Shown: positions 8,406 to 20,284 of the stretch, piece after piece
Layout of the letters: every line of letters starts with the position of its first letter
Numbering within the stretch: the first letter of the stretch is position 1
From: Priapulus caudatus
Lineage: Eukaryota; Priapulida; Priapulimorpha; Priapulimorphida; Priapulidae
Assembly (NCBI RefSeq): GCF_000485595.1
Contig: NW_014577357.1
Location: 236,004 to 258,037, forward strand
DNA length: 22,034 bases
Reading direction: 5' to 3'
Position numbers and translations under genes: made by a program
Notes under the pieces: generated by a model
Told to the model about the DNA's origin: nothing
The model's input: the letters and a program-made list of their open reading frames with translations, nothing else
The model's database searches: none

Positions 8406-9189
8406 TAGATACAATAATGTAACCCAACAAGAGTAGGGGGCACAAATCCACTTTAGGCACCTTAGGTATCACGAAGTGATGCACAGATTTCTGTGTATCA
8501 TCAACTGATGCACAGACTTTTCGTATATCAAGGAATGATGCAAAAACCCTAACCCTAAGTCATAAAGTATAACCTTGGCTTAGGTATCACGAAGTGTGTT
8601 AGGGTTAGGGTTTTTGCATCATTCCTTGATATACGAAAAGTCTGTGCATCAGTTGATGATACACAGAAATCTGTGCATCACTTCGTGATACCTAAGCCTA
8701 AGGTGCCTAAAGTGGATTTGCACCGAGTAGGGTTACAACGCGAGCCTATTCTTTTCTTTGGAGGAGGCCCCTGAGTGATTCACTCAGGACAGTTTTACGG
8801 TGCGTTTTTCGAGACTACAACTTCCAAACTGGGTTGATTCTAAACACGAACCTTTCTCCGCTATCCTGGGACTTACTATGTATCACAATACTCTGTATTA
8901 AACTGTTATAATTTGTTACAAAATTTCGAAGTGACAATTCGAGCGCCAGTTCTGTTGACCTGTGACGTACAGATTCCCAATGTGCATAGCGTTCGGCTAA
9001 CTTCGTCATGACGTCATGACTGACAGCAGGCATCCCATGATACATTCGATCTTGGAGTCGAAGTTAGCCGAACAGTCTCGAAAAACGCACCATAAAACCA
9101 CCCTGAGTCGATCACTCAGGGGCTCCTCCAAAGAAAAGAATAGGCTCGCCTTGTAACCATACTCTTGTGGGGTTACATTATTGTATCTA
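8406..9189. mobile_element. Foldback element family D with 9-bp target duplication
   Basis: Perfect 9-bp direct duplication CTTTGTACC at 8397-8405 and 9190-9198. Terminal inverted repeats begin TAGATACAATAATGTAACCC. The left arm is 8406-8438 plus 8733-8816 once the nested copy A2 is removed, and the right arm is 9074-9189; each is about 117 bases with few mismatches. The unpaired centre (8817-9073) has no convincing ORF but contains the 16-base palindrome at 9005-9020 and a second inverted pair, GTTCGGCTAACTTCG near 8990 and CGAAGTTAGCCGAAC near 9060. Nine-bp duplications are typical of Mutator-like elements. Confidence 0.88.
8439..8724. mobile_element. Foldback MITE family A, copy 2, nested in family D element
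   Basis: Flanked by perfect direct 8-bp duplications GAGTAGGG at 8431-8438 and 8725-8732. Ends GGCACAAATCC and, as reverse complement, GGTGCAAATCCAC. Arm sequence nearly identical to copy 1, but without the 29-base tandem duplication and with a shorter CCCTAA/TTAGGG core. The spacer GTCATAAAGTATAACCTT is shared with copy 1. No coding capacity. It sits within the left terminal repeat of the 8406-9189 element: removing it plus one target copy restores continuity with that element's right arm. Confidence 0.92.
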
Positions 9190-9198
9190 CTTTGTACC

Positions 9199-10913
<1,715 letters not shown>

Positions 10914-10924
10914 TGAGTCATGGC

Positions 10925-11195
10925 GCGGGGGGGTCAGGTCGTCACGGGAGGTGGGGTCTTTGCGGGCGGTTGGGTCGTCGCAGGGGAGTAGGGTCGTTGC
11001 GAGGGGTCAGGTCGTCACGGGGGTTGGGTCGTCACGGGGGGTCGTGTCATTGCGACCCTACGCAATCGTGGGAGTAGGGTCGTTGCGAGGGGTCAGGTCG
11101 TCACGGGGGTTGGGTCGTCCCGAGGGGTCGTGTCATTGCGCGGGGGGTTGGGTCGTCACGGGGGGTCAGGTCGTCGCAGGGGTTGGATTGTCATG
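10925..11195 (+). repeat. G-rich minisatellite at the start of the HIPK intron
   Basis: Tandem imperfect units of about 17 bases, GGGGTCAGGTCGTCACG and GGGGTTGGGTCGTCACG, arranged in a higher-order block of roughly 85 bases: a stretch beginning GGGAGTAGGGTCGTTGCGAG and ending TCGTGTCATTGCG occurs twice (from about 10984 and 11070). It begins within about 15 bases of the splice donor. The G runs on the coding strand could form G-quadruplexes in the nascent transcript. An 81-codon ORF here is a repeat artefact. Confidence 0.85.
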
Positions 11196-13690
11196 AGAGG
11201 GTGATTGAGTGTCGTTTGCGCATTCGTCTCGTGTGTTTGTGTCTGGCCTCGCGTTTGCTGAGCTGCTTTGACTCCTCCTCTTTCCGCGTTCCACCCGTGT
11301 CCTCCGTTCCCCGGTCGTCCGCTGTTGCGTGCCGTCATCTCGGTGCTTACCATCTCCCTTGTTCTCGGTATTCTCACGTCGCCGTGTCCCGGTTTGTCTG
11401 TCCTTGTCCCCTGCCTCCTCGTCTCATGACTCCTGGTCTTCTTCTTCCTGTACACGTCCTTCTCTCGTCTGCCACCTACTTGTTACCCACGCTCTTCTCT
11501 CCTGCCTCCGCATCGTCTCCCACCGACCAGTAGCGTGTTAGCATTAACTGAAGCGGCTGGGTGTATTGTTGCAGTGTTAGCTGCACAGGTGGGTAATTAA
11601 GTCTGTTGGTACGCAGGCACCGCATGTATTATTAACCTGCTTAATGAGAAAATGCGCGCGCTCCTCCTGCGAACTGCGCAGGCAGCGAGAGATAGCATGG
11701 GCTTGTGGGTTTGCAGGATGGTCGACAGTGGCGAGGAGAGTCGAACTGGGTGCACCCGCCAACACAACACAGTGTTTCCCCTGCATTGACGCGAGCGAGG
11801 CGGGCCACCTCGCTCAAATTCTCAGCCGCCACACAGATATTTGTCCAAAACACTGCCTCGTGGATGAAAATCACTATTCTTCCATAGAACAGTGCTTATA
11901 ATGCACCAAAATAGCTTAGAAAGCACCACATTGCACCATTCTTTTTCCAAAATTTGATGGACCCCCTAGCTGGCTAGGACATCGTAACGCGCAAACGCAG
12001 CCAAAACAATTTACTACAGGTCTCACAGACCTTTTTGGCCAGGGGAAACACTGCAACATGTCTCTCTGTGGGTGTAATAATCCAACACGTCAACACGACA
12101 TGTGTGTCTGTGAACCGAGGGGTGTGGAGCAACTCCCTCGCGTCCCCAGAATGTCCGTCGCCGTACGCTTCCCGGAATGCCGGCGCGTCTGCTCAGGGCT
12201 TCCTCCGTGCGGCGTAATCGAGTCGGACAAGCCTGCAAGCCACGCGCGACCGTGGTGTTAGCCGTGGCGCCCCCACGTGGAGTGCATGTGTCCATTTCGC
12301 TGATGAGCTGTGCTGTGTGGGGTCGCCAGTGCGGATAATCCGTAAGGGGTATGCAGAAATTACCGGCAGATGTGAACCGACGATTAGTGGGTAGATCCGG
12401 GTAGGGAGAGGGATGGCGCTAGATCGTGTTTGTAGATTTGTGCGCTCTCTTTTTTATACTGTGCCATTGAATAGCAATATCGGGTTTTGACGACGAAGAT
12501 GAAAACAGGCAAGTTCATGTCACCTGGCAGGTAGAGTGCGAAGAAATAATCAGAAGGTGTTATCGAACAACTCGATAGTGAACTGTTTTTGATCATCAGA
12601 CATCACGTGTCATAACGTCGCAACTATTACTTTTCTATCGTGGCGATAGACTGACACATATCTGAACTTTACTTAGGTGTGGTGCATCTTGTGTGCATAA
12701 TTTGACACGTAGCAACACGGCGTGCACCATATCTTGCACGAAACATTTTAATGCACACTGCAAACATAACATGCAGTTTTTCTCGCACCGCACGCCCATT
12801 GTACGCATGCGGCTGTCTAATCTGAGTAATCTTCACAGTGACTTTGAACATGCAGTTTTACTGCAGTCGACATCAGCGCCATCTTTCGTCATGTCGTGAT
12901 TGTTGTAGACCAACAAATCCGTGTGCATATATATATGTGCATAGTGAATTTTAATGATGCATAAATATATTCATATGTACATTTATGGTGGTTGTCGTGC
13001 GTGGGATAGTTGTAGTTGCTTTTAGTCCTGGTCAAACTAGTCGTTTTCCTCGTGAATTTCTCTTCAGATTTCTAATATAATTATATATTATTTAGATGGG
13101 GTTTAATAGCTGACTATGCCAGAGCTTGTAATAGGAATGTAAATGTTTCTCTAGTGTGTGGCGATGAAAAATGATGTTGCGCAAGTTGTCAACACACAGT
13201 GGATGTTGCGAAAGAGGATTGCTAGTCACTGTTGATAGAGGAAGGAGCGTGGTCCAGTCTAAAGGTTTCACACTCGTTGCGACAAAAGTAGGCCTGCTGG
13301 TCTCTTCAAAAACTAATTTTAAAAAATTCACGAAAGACGTTTGATGTTACGGTGACGTGTAACGCGTCATGTGTCACACAGTGTGCACTGTTGCACACAG
13401 TGCACTATTGACTTGTAAGCGGACACGCACGGACTGAATATTGACATCACGCGTGCTGACATAGGAGAACTTATCACGCGCGCGTGTGTTTATCTGTTGT
13501 CGTACGTGTGCATAGAGGAGGTCGTTGAAAAGCGATCGCCTTTTCAGCGTTTTCGAGCCGCCGAGATAGCGAGCAAAATATCGTGCGTGCACTTCGTATC
13601 GGGAGCGGCGAGATAATATATATTTTTAGATTTTTTTCCCCTTCCAAAATATGCACGCTCTAACAACTACGGACACCCGTCCGAAGCGCT
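11196..13690 (+). other. HIPK intron, largely unique
   Basis: Pyrimidine-rich to about 11530, then mixed sequence. No HIPK continuation (the APE segment and kinase C-lobe) and no other coding signature on either strand. The stretch 11893-11980 resembles a dispersed repeat (see findings). Short ORFs up to 90 codons look like chance. Confidence 0.55.
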
Positions 13691-13712
13691 CACTAGTACA
13701 CACGTCCGCTCA

Positions 13713-13729
13713 TGCACGCACATGCGCGC

Positions 13730-13762
<33 letters not shown>

Positions 13763-13763
13763 C
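13713..13763. repeat. (CGCA)n microsatellite
   Basis: Alternating CG then tandem GCAC units, uninterrupted from about 13732 to 13763. Alternating purine-pyrimidine, so potentially Z-DNA forming. Confidence 0.95.
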
Positions 13764-13879
13764 AGTTGTGCTGTTACGCTGTCGCTCACCGCGTGGTTTC
13801 ATGATGATATCACCCAGCCATCCCACGCGACGTGACCGAACACACGCGTACTATCCCGTACACTGCTTTACCACCAGGG

Positions 13880-14020
13880 CACCCTGGTTCTGCTGTCCCG
13901 TTTCGGTTTGGGAGGTCGCCCCCCCTCTATCTGAGTGTACACACAAGACACTGACAACTAGGGTGCCCTATTTGGGAGGTCGGCCCCTCCACGAGGGTGC
14001 ACGCAGTCCTTGACATCGCA
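13880..14020. repeat. Degenerate two-copy direct repeat
   Basis: TTTGGGAGGTCGCCCCC near 13908 and TTTGGGAGGTCGGCCCC near 13971, each followed by a similar GAG/GTG..CACAC-type stretch and then ACTGACA or CTTGACA. Each is preceded by the mirrored words GGGCACCCT and GGGTGCCCT. It reads as an old tandem duplication of about 60 bases. Confidence 0.45.
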
Positions 14021-14069
14021 GGATAGCAGTACAGCAGGAAACTAGTTGAAACAGTAGATGAGGAGAGTT

Positions 14070-14106
14070 GGGGGAGGGGAGGGGGGAGGGCAGGGAGGGG
14101 GTAGGG
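14070..14106 (+). repeat. G-run tract, G-quadruplex candidate
   Basis: Consecutive G runs of 3-6 separated by single A or short spacers, ending at GTAGGG. It satisfies the simple four-run quadruplex pattern more than once. Confidence 0.75.
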
Positions 14107-14479
14107 TATTACTAGCCAGAACCAACCTACTAGCGACCTGAGAACTGCTGATAATACTGACCACTTCAGAGCCAAGGCCAGCAAGTGGCTTTAGCTGTTA
14201 GGGTTGTCCGAGTTTACATTGCCCACCACGCACAATTCCGGACCGTAACTAGTAGTGGCCGGCGGTGGCAGAGCGCTCCCGCCGCGACTCGCTGTAATTG
14301 ACCATTGTCCACTCGTCCTGGATAACCCTGAATGGCACAATCCGGGGCCCATTTACGTCGGAAGGAGTTGGATAGCCGACGACACTGCATGCGTCGGCAG
14401 TAATCTCGTACGCAAACCGACAAACGGTTGGTCGCCCCATTCACGCGGGCTTTGGACGAGGCTTTGTTGGCGGTGTACG

Positions 14480-14503
14480 GGTATATATATATATATATCC
14501 AAG
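14480..14503. repeat. (TA)n dinucleotide tract
   Basis: GGG(TA)9-type run followed by CC. Simple sequence repeat, with no promoter context around it. Confidence 0.85.
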
Positions 14504-14749
14504 TGCGAGTGTAGGGTTGCTCTCCTCTGTTGCTGCCATCCCGCCGCTGCCGCGCGGGTTCCCAGCCCCCCCCCGGGGGGGGGTAGTACATAAGACACGC
14601 TCTCTCCTTCCCTCTCACACTACGCTGCTATACCGTAGTCGTTCTCCGTCGCTGTCCCCCCTCTCCCCCGCCGTCTTTGTCTCGCCCTGGTTGTGTATTT
14701 ATCCGTCGCTAAGACGGATAGACGTATCGCCCAGACAGGTTAGGAGCTG

Positions 14750-14835
14750 CGGCGGGTTGGGTGGGGGGGTGGCGGGTGGCCGGGGAGATGTTCTATTTCT
14801 GGTCGAGAGAGGAGGAGGAGGAGGAGGAGGGTTGG
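14750..14835 (+). repeat. G-rich tract and (GAG)n
   Basis: GGGTTGGGTGGGGGGGTGG and following G runs (14754-14788) fit a quadruplex pattern. About 25 bases further on come tandem AGG/GAG triplets (14808-14831). Confidence 0.75.
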
Positions 14836-15365
14836 CTGCTGCAGGCATGCAGCTGTGTGGTGGGAGGGGGCGGCATGACTCACGCTGTCACACGCTGCAG
14901 CTCTTTCTTCATTTTCTTTCATGCTCACTAAAATCCCCTCGTGCCTCTCTCCTGCAGCAGAGCATTAACCCCGCCTATTCTACGCATATATAACTAATTG
15001 CCATCAAGTCTACTAATTGCACACGTATCCCGACTGTGACAGAGCAATTTAGCCGTTCGTCATATTATTTGAACCGACTTTTGTTCTAAATAGGTGACAG
15101 CAAAGAGTCCACACCGACGCTCATCAACACACTACACGTAGAATTGTATGCGAGCTTTGATGACACCAATAGCGAGGGATGATATGCAGCGATTGCGTGC
15201 TAGTTAGGCGGTTTTAAAATGAGATGAAAAGTGACGCGTAGTGGGGTTCGAACGCCAGTTGCCCGTCAGGGTCGCGTGCAGGGAACTATACCTGCCACAG
15301 TACAGAGCTTTGTCGGCTCGTACATGGGGCTGTAATTAGTGTGCGAGTCACAGTACTTATTGAAC

Positions 15366-15538
15366 GCGTATGTACGCACTCGCGCGCGCTCACACAAACA
15401 CGTACGTACGCACGCACACATAAACACGTACGCACGCACGCGCACATAAACACGTACGCACACACACGTAAACACTTTACGCACCTACGCACGCACACAC
15501 CCATAACCACGTACGCACACGCTCCTGCACACGCACAC
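15366..15538. repeat. Imperfect ACGC/ACGTACGC minisatellite
   Basis: Repeated AAACACGTACGCACGCAC words with spacing of about 25-30 bases, degenerating to the right. It ends 1 base before the target duplication of family C copy 2. Confidence 0.85.
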
Positions 15539-15548
15539 CTTCACTAGG

Positions 15549-15797
15549 GCTCATAGGGTCTATCTCCCCCAGGGTACTGCCGGAACGTACCCTGGGTACG
15601 GTACGGTATACCGGAACGTACCCTGGTAACTATCTAGCTGATATGGTTAGGGTTAGGGTTAGGGTTAGGGAGTAGGCGTAGGCGACTCCCTAGACTCGTT
15701 AGTGGAGTAGGCGAGGTACTGTCCGGCATATTATATAGTGGCATTTAGTACCAGGGTACGTTCCAGCAGTACACTGGGGGACATCGACCCTATCAGC
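15549..15797. mobile_element. Foldback element family C, copy 2 (9-bp target duplication)
   Basis: Same arms as copy 1 (CAGGGTACTGCCGGAACGTA, then GTACCCTGGGTACGG) and the same core (four TTAGGG units, then GAGTAGGCGTAGGCGACTCC). Flanks TTCACTAGG (15540-15548) and TTCATTAGG (15798-15806) form a 9-bp direct duplication with one mismatch. The right arm lacks about 33 bases present in copy 1. No coding capacity. It lies in the HIPK intron. Confidence 0.85.
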
Positions 15798-16395
15798 TTC
15801 ATTAGGCAGGTTTTATTTCAATCGAATAGCACCAGGTGTGTGGTATCGAAGAACTCTTTATAAACTTCGAGAATGCTTGCGATACTTGTATGCTAGTACT
15901 GTCGTTTTAATTGGAGGAGAAGTGCCCCCCCCCCGCCCCTCCTGCCCCTGCTTGTTCGCAGTTAGACGCATAGACGAACGTGCTAGCTAGTACGGACAAG
16001 CTTTTGTATTCTACTCCGGGATTTGAATAGCTCGCGCGGCGTGAATGGATTCCTTGGCGCGGGGCTGGTGCTAATTTGTATTGTGTGACGTAGCGTGGAG
16101 ATGGAGGAGGCAGTGGGTGCTGGGCTGGTGGTGGTTAGTGTGGAGTAGGAAGCACACGGCGGTGGGGGATTGAGCGGTGGTGGCAGTGACGACGACGTTG
16201 TATGTAAGCATGAAACTCGAGAATGCACGCCAGAAGCAGCAGCAGCAGCGTACCCCCTCCCCAGTTTTTCAGCTCTGTCAGTGTGTATAAAATGGCAGCC
16301 ATGTACGCGTACATGTAAAAAGACATAGGTGCGATGGCAGTGTAGTGTATAGCTGAGAGCTGGATCACCTGACTGCAAAACCAGACAGGGCGTTC

Positions 16396-16411
16396 GGGGG
16401 GGGGGGGGGGG
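16396..16411 (+). repeat. Homopolymer G16
   Basis: Sixteen consecutive G. The true length is uncertain in any sequencing technology. Confidence 0.9.
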
Positions 16412-16944
16412 CTCGTCAAGCCTTCACGCTGATTAAACATCCGCTTGGTCCTCTGATTATGAGAGAACGAATCCGAAAGTTTCCCGCCATCTACAATTGT
16501 CGACGATGAATCGGGGAAAAATGTAGAACGGTGGCGCGGCGAGTCTGCGCATGCGTGTTTGATCAGTTATTGACCAACGCATAAATCATACACTCCGACC
16601 GTAGCGAGTCGGTTTACCCGTCGCCATGACAACGAGCTAAATATTTGTGAATGAGGCGCGTCGAGTGGTAACGATTGGACGCAGCCACCGGCGGTGGCGC
16701 TGTGGAGGGTCCGCCTGACAAAGCAACGAGAAAGAAAAAGGGGGGGTGAGATGCGCGGCGGCAGCGAGAGAAAGATAAGGGGAAGAGGGAGAGAGCGAGA
16801 TAGATAGATAGAGGAGAGAGAGATGGAGGGCGCACGCAGAGGGAGGCAGCGAGCTGAGGAAATGCGGCGGCGCCCCGAGCATCCATCTATCCATCTCTCT
16901 ATCTAGGTTGTAATTCGGCGGAGTGGTTTTTAGCGCAGTGCGGC

Positions 16945-16945
<1 letters not shown>

Positions 16946-16977
<32 letters not shown>

Positions 16978-17044
16978 GGGGTCCGGCTGTGCGATGCACG
17001 CCGTCTGACATGCTCTGATAGCAGCAGCAGCAGCAGCAGCAGCC
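16946..17044. repeat. (CTG)n and (CAG)n tracts in inverted orientation
   Basis: An uninterrupted CTG/GCT run at 16946-16977 is followed after about 43 bases by an uninterrupted GCA/CAG run at 17021-17043. The two runs are complementary and could pair as a long stem. An antisense ORF translates the first run as polyserine but has no other protein-like features. Confidence 0.9.
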
Positions 17045-17269
17045 GCTCCTCCTCCGATCGTCGGTGGCCTACATTAGAGAGAGAGAAGCGCGCAAATATT
17101 TAAGCTTCGAGTGGGTAAAACCTCTGGAGAGGGAGACAGAGGCTGCGGTCGTGGATCGAGACTAGGCGGCGGTGGCTGCCGTGCCTGCACCGATGTTCGT
17201 CTGGCTACTGTAACACGCTCTCCTGTAGTACCTACCCTGGGTAGAGACTAGAGAGTGTAGGCTACCCAT

Positions 17270-17485
17270 CACCGACGAAGGGGGAAGGGAGGGAAGGTAG
17301 TGTGTGAGGAGGGAAGCGACGGAGGGAGGGAAGGAGGTAGTGTGTGAGGAAGTGAAGGAGGGAGAGACTAAAGAAGAGAGAGGGGAAAGGAGATAGTGAG
17401 TGAACAACGGCGTGAGGGAGAGAGAGAGAGAGAGGTGAATGAGGAAGGCAGAACGGCAAAGAGTGTGGGGAAGGAGAGGGTGTGA
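17270..17485. repeat. Purine-rich GGGA/GA tract
   Basis: Strand-asymmetric purine stretch with AGGGAGGGAAGGTAGTGTGT repeated roughly every 50 bases. Simple repeat, no coding. Confidence 0.75.
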
Positions 17486-17561
17486 GTGACAAAGAATCAA
17501 GCATGTAGTATCCTGCATGATTAGAGTAAATTGTGTCATGACTGGCCGTTTCTCTTACAGT

Positions 17562-17729
17562 CACGCACGCACGCACGCACGCACAGACACACACACTCGC
17601 ACGCACAGACACACACACTCGCACGCACAGACACACACATTCGCGCACACCCACTCGCACACACACACACGCGCGCGCACACGCGCACGCGCACGCACGC
17701 ACGCACGCACGCACACACGCACACACACG
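17562..17729. repeat. (ACGC)n/(AC)n compound minisatellite
   Basis: CACGCACAGACACACACACT occurs tandemly three times (about 17580-17645, the last with ATTC), flanked by ACGC and CGCG runs. Confidence 0.92.
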
Positions 17730-17787
17730 AACAGACAACGGCGGCTTCATCGATTCCGTGACTGGTGCGACTGGGGTGAATACTGAT

Positions 17788-17811
17788 GCTGCTGCTGATG
17801 CTGCTGCTGCT

Positions 17812-17863
<52 letters not shown>
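17788..17863. repeat. (GCT)n triplet expansion
   Basis: Interrupted GCT triplets, then an uninterrupted (GCT)16 run at 17815-17863. On the minus strand it would read polyglutamine within a 166-codon ORF, but there is no supporting protein pattern and it is antisense within the HIPK intron. Confidence 0.95.
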
Positions 17864-18308
17864 AGATCGTGTTAGCTGCATCGCACAGCGTTGAGCGCTG
17901 CTGCTAGTATAGCTTGATGGCACGTAATTGGCATCAGATGGAAGCTTGATTGCACAACGGTCGCACACGAGTAGGCGGATATCGAGCGAGCAGCGGCGTC
18001 GACGTCGCCATCTCTCACCCTGCCTGCCTGCCTGCCTGCCGACGGCCGACGACGACAAGGTGACCTGAGCAGTCGATATACAGGTCGTCGGCACATCAAC
18101 GGGTTCGTGCTGAATTCCCCCTCCCACCCACGGGGTGTATGAGGGTAGGGGCAGAAAAGAGTGGCATGACAAAAATGATTTCCAATTCGTGGGTAGAGTG
18201 TGGGGGGATATTTGGAGGGTAGTCCCGATATATAGGCAGTCGTTCATGGGAGGGTAGTAGTTACTATATTAATATAGGGCTATATTGGCTAGTATATTAT
18301 AGGGACGT

Positions 18309-18412
18309 GTAGGGTTAGGGTTAGGGGTGCATAGGTTTAGCGTAGGGTTAGGGATTTGTAGGTTTAGCGTATGGTTAGGGGTGCGTAGGGTTAGCGTAGG
18401 GTTAGGGATGTG
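18309..18412 (+). repeat. Degenerate TTAGGG-like array
   Basis: TAGGGTTAGGGTTAGGGG, then a higher-order unit of about 34 bases mixing GTAGGGTTAGGGAT, TGTAGGTTTAGCGTA and GGGTGCGTAGGGTTAGCG. It has no inverted-repeat arms, unlike the transposon-borne TTAGGG tracts. Confidence 0.8.
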
Positions 18413-18819
18413 TATGATTGCAGCGCACGTAGTTGTGCTGGGTTTGGCTTCGTCGATGGAAAGCTGTGCTCATCGCTTGTCCGGGAATCCGCCACAGACG
18501 CAGCTCGCGTCACTGTGCATCATGCTCCCTGCTCACGCAGTATCGGCGTCGGCAGCGTCCCAGCTTCTGGCTGTGCTTGGCTCATGGCTGTACGCGCTGC
18601 AGCTGTAGGCTGTGCATGTGTGAATGGGGATGCCAGGACATGGGCGAATATTTAGCGTTTTAGTCGTCGTTGGCTGTCGGTCAATGAGAGAGAGGGGTAG
18701 TTGGAAGATGGCAGCACACCTTCTGTCGTGTCGTGGCTGTACATGCATGTTCGGCCTGCAGCGGTTGCTGGGGACGTCGCTTGTTGTCCGAGCTTCCGAG
18801 TTCTCGGGCTCCGGTACAC

Positions 18820-19132
18820 ATACACGCGCGCACACACATATACGCACGCACGCACGCACGCACAGATAGTGAAGAGAGGAGAGGATCGAGGAGGGAGAGA
18901 GAAGAGATGAGAGATGAGGAGGGAAGGAGCAGAGATGAGAGATGGAGAGGAGATAGGAGAGATGAATAGAAGGAGCGAGAGATGGGGGGGAGAGGAGAGA
19001 GAGTGGAGAGAGGGGAGAGAGAGAAGAAAGAGAGTAATCGAGAGAAAGGCAAGAGAGCGAAGAGCGAGGAGAGAGCGAGAGATGAGAGAGGCGATGGAGA
19101 GGAGGAGAGAGGAGAGGAGAGATAGAGAGAAG

Positions 19133-19186
<54 letters not shown>

Positions 19187-19191
19187 GCGAT

Positions 19192-19239
<48 letters not shown>

Positions 19240-19244
19240 ATGAT

Positions 19245-19287
<43 letters not shown>

Positions 19288-19402
19288 GAGAGAGAGTGGA
19301 GAGAGAGAGAGAGAGGAGAGAGATGAAGAAGAGAGAGAGAGAGAGAGAAGAGAGAGAGAGAAGAGGAGAAGAGAGAGAGAGAGAGAGGAGAGAGAGATAG
19401 AG
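18820..19402 (+). repeat. ACGC microsatellite followed by long (GA)n tract
   Basis: ACACGCGCGCACACACATA and (ACGC)n at 18820-18865, then more than 500 bases of almost pure purine (GA, GGA, GAGAT units). Two ORFs of over 300 codons on the minus strand are Ser/Leu-only readings of (TC)n and are not genes. Confidence 0.95.
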
Positions 19403-19742
19403 ATGGTTGTGCGTCTCATAGATAGATGACACGGACGAACGAGAAGGACGTACGAACAACTGGCAGGGTGGTAAGTAAATAGATAAAACCGTAAAATCCC
19501 CCCCCCCCAGACTTTCACGAAAGCAGCACGCTCGGGACTGCCGAGTTCACAAGACCAACACTTGTCCCGACCCCCTCCCCCTCTTGAACGTGTCAGGTTT
19601 TTCCTTTGTCGTGTCTGAGTGAGGCTGCCGAGCTGAGACGGGTTAGTGGTGGGAGGGGGAGGGTAGGTGGCAGCACGTACGCAAGCCTCAAGATTTCTCT
19701 TTGTCTCCACGGTGAGAGACGTGATTGCGGGGGAAAACTGAG

Positions 19743-20115
19743 CTGTTGCTGCTGGTGTCTAGCTGCTGGTGTTGTGTGATGGCTGGTGCTACTGTCTGGT
19801 GGTTGTAGAGCTGGCTGGCTATGTGCTGCTGGTGGGTAGTGCTCTGCTACTGCTGCTACTGCTGTGCTTGGTGGTGTGGTGTGCGCTGCATGGCGCTGCT
19901 GCTTGGTGTGTGGTGGTGCTGCTGCTGCTGCTGCTGGCTTCGCTGCTACTGGTGTGTGGTGCTGCTCGGGCTGCTACTGGCTGTGCTGCTGGTGGTGTGG
20001 TGCTGCTGCTGCTGCTGTGCTACTGGGTGTTGTGGTGCTGCTGCGCTGCTGTGTGTGGTGGTTGGTGCTGCTGCTGCTGCTACTGCTGCTGGCAGTAGGT
20101 GCTGCTGGGTGTGGT
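19743..20115 (+). repeat. CTG/GGT-rich imperfect triplet minisatellite
   Basis: Dense TGCTGCTGGTG and GTGTGGTGCTGC words with drifting phase over about 370 bases. All three plus frames stay open for 90-109 codons because the sequence lacks stops; the products are Leu/Val, Cys/Trp or Ala/Gly only. Not coding. Confidence 0.85.
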
Positions 20116-20284
20116 GCTTCTATAATGGTGTGTGCTAGCTAGTATGTGGTGGTGTGGGTTGCCTAGCTGAATGGATATGATGCTTACGCTGTCACCATGG
20201 TTAAAATGGTCATACGCATCCTGCAGCCTGATGGATTCAGTCAACGCGGGAAGAGACCCGAATGTATGTGTAGCCTCTTAGAAG

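Noticed and set aside
14214-14618. 134-codon minus ORF and 112-codon plus ORF near 14.2-14.6 kb
   Set aside because: Overlapping opposite-strand ORFs in a GC-rich patch crossing a (TA)n tract; no recognised motif.
15240-15300. Possible tRNA: GGTTCGAAC on the plus strand near 15243, read in both orientations
   Set aside because: A T-loop-like word is present, but no matching acceptor stem or anticodon arm could be folded on either strand.
16590-16615. Short hairpin CCGAC...GTCGG
   Set aside because: A five-base stem is expected by chance and has no context as an RNA or terminator in animal DNA.
13725-17730. CRISPR-like array formed by the repeated ACGC blocks
   Set aside because: These are simple microsatellites without regular unique spacers, in an animal genome.
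17747-18247. Polyglutamine ORF on the minus strand
   Set aside because: The polyQ comes from the (GCT)n repeat; the rest has no protein-like conservation or splice context that I can recognise.
18533-19710. Minus-strand ORFs of over 300 codons
   Set aside because: They are (TC)n read as Ser/Leu/Pro, with no sequence complexity and no motif.
19769-20142. Three overlapping plus-strand ORFs rich in Leu, Cys/Trp or Ala
   Set aside because: All three frames are open because the triplet repeat lacks stop codons.
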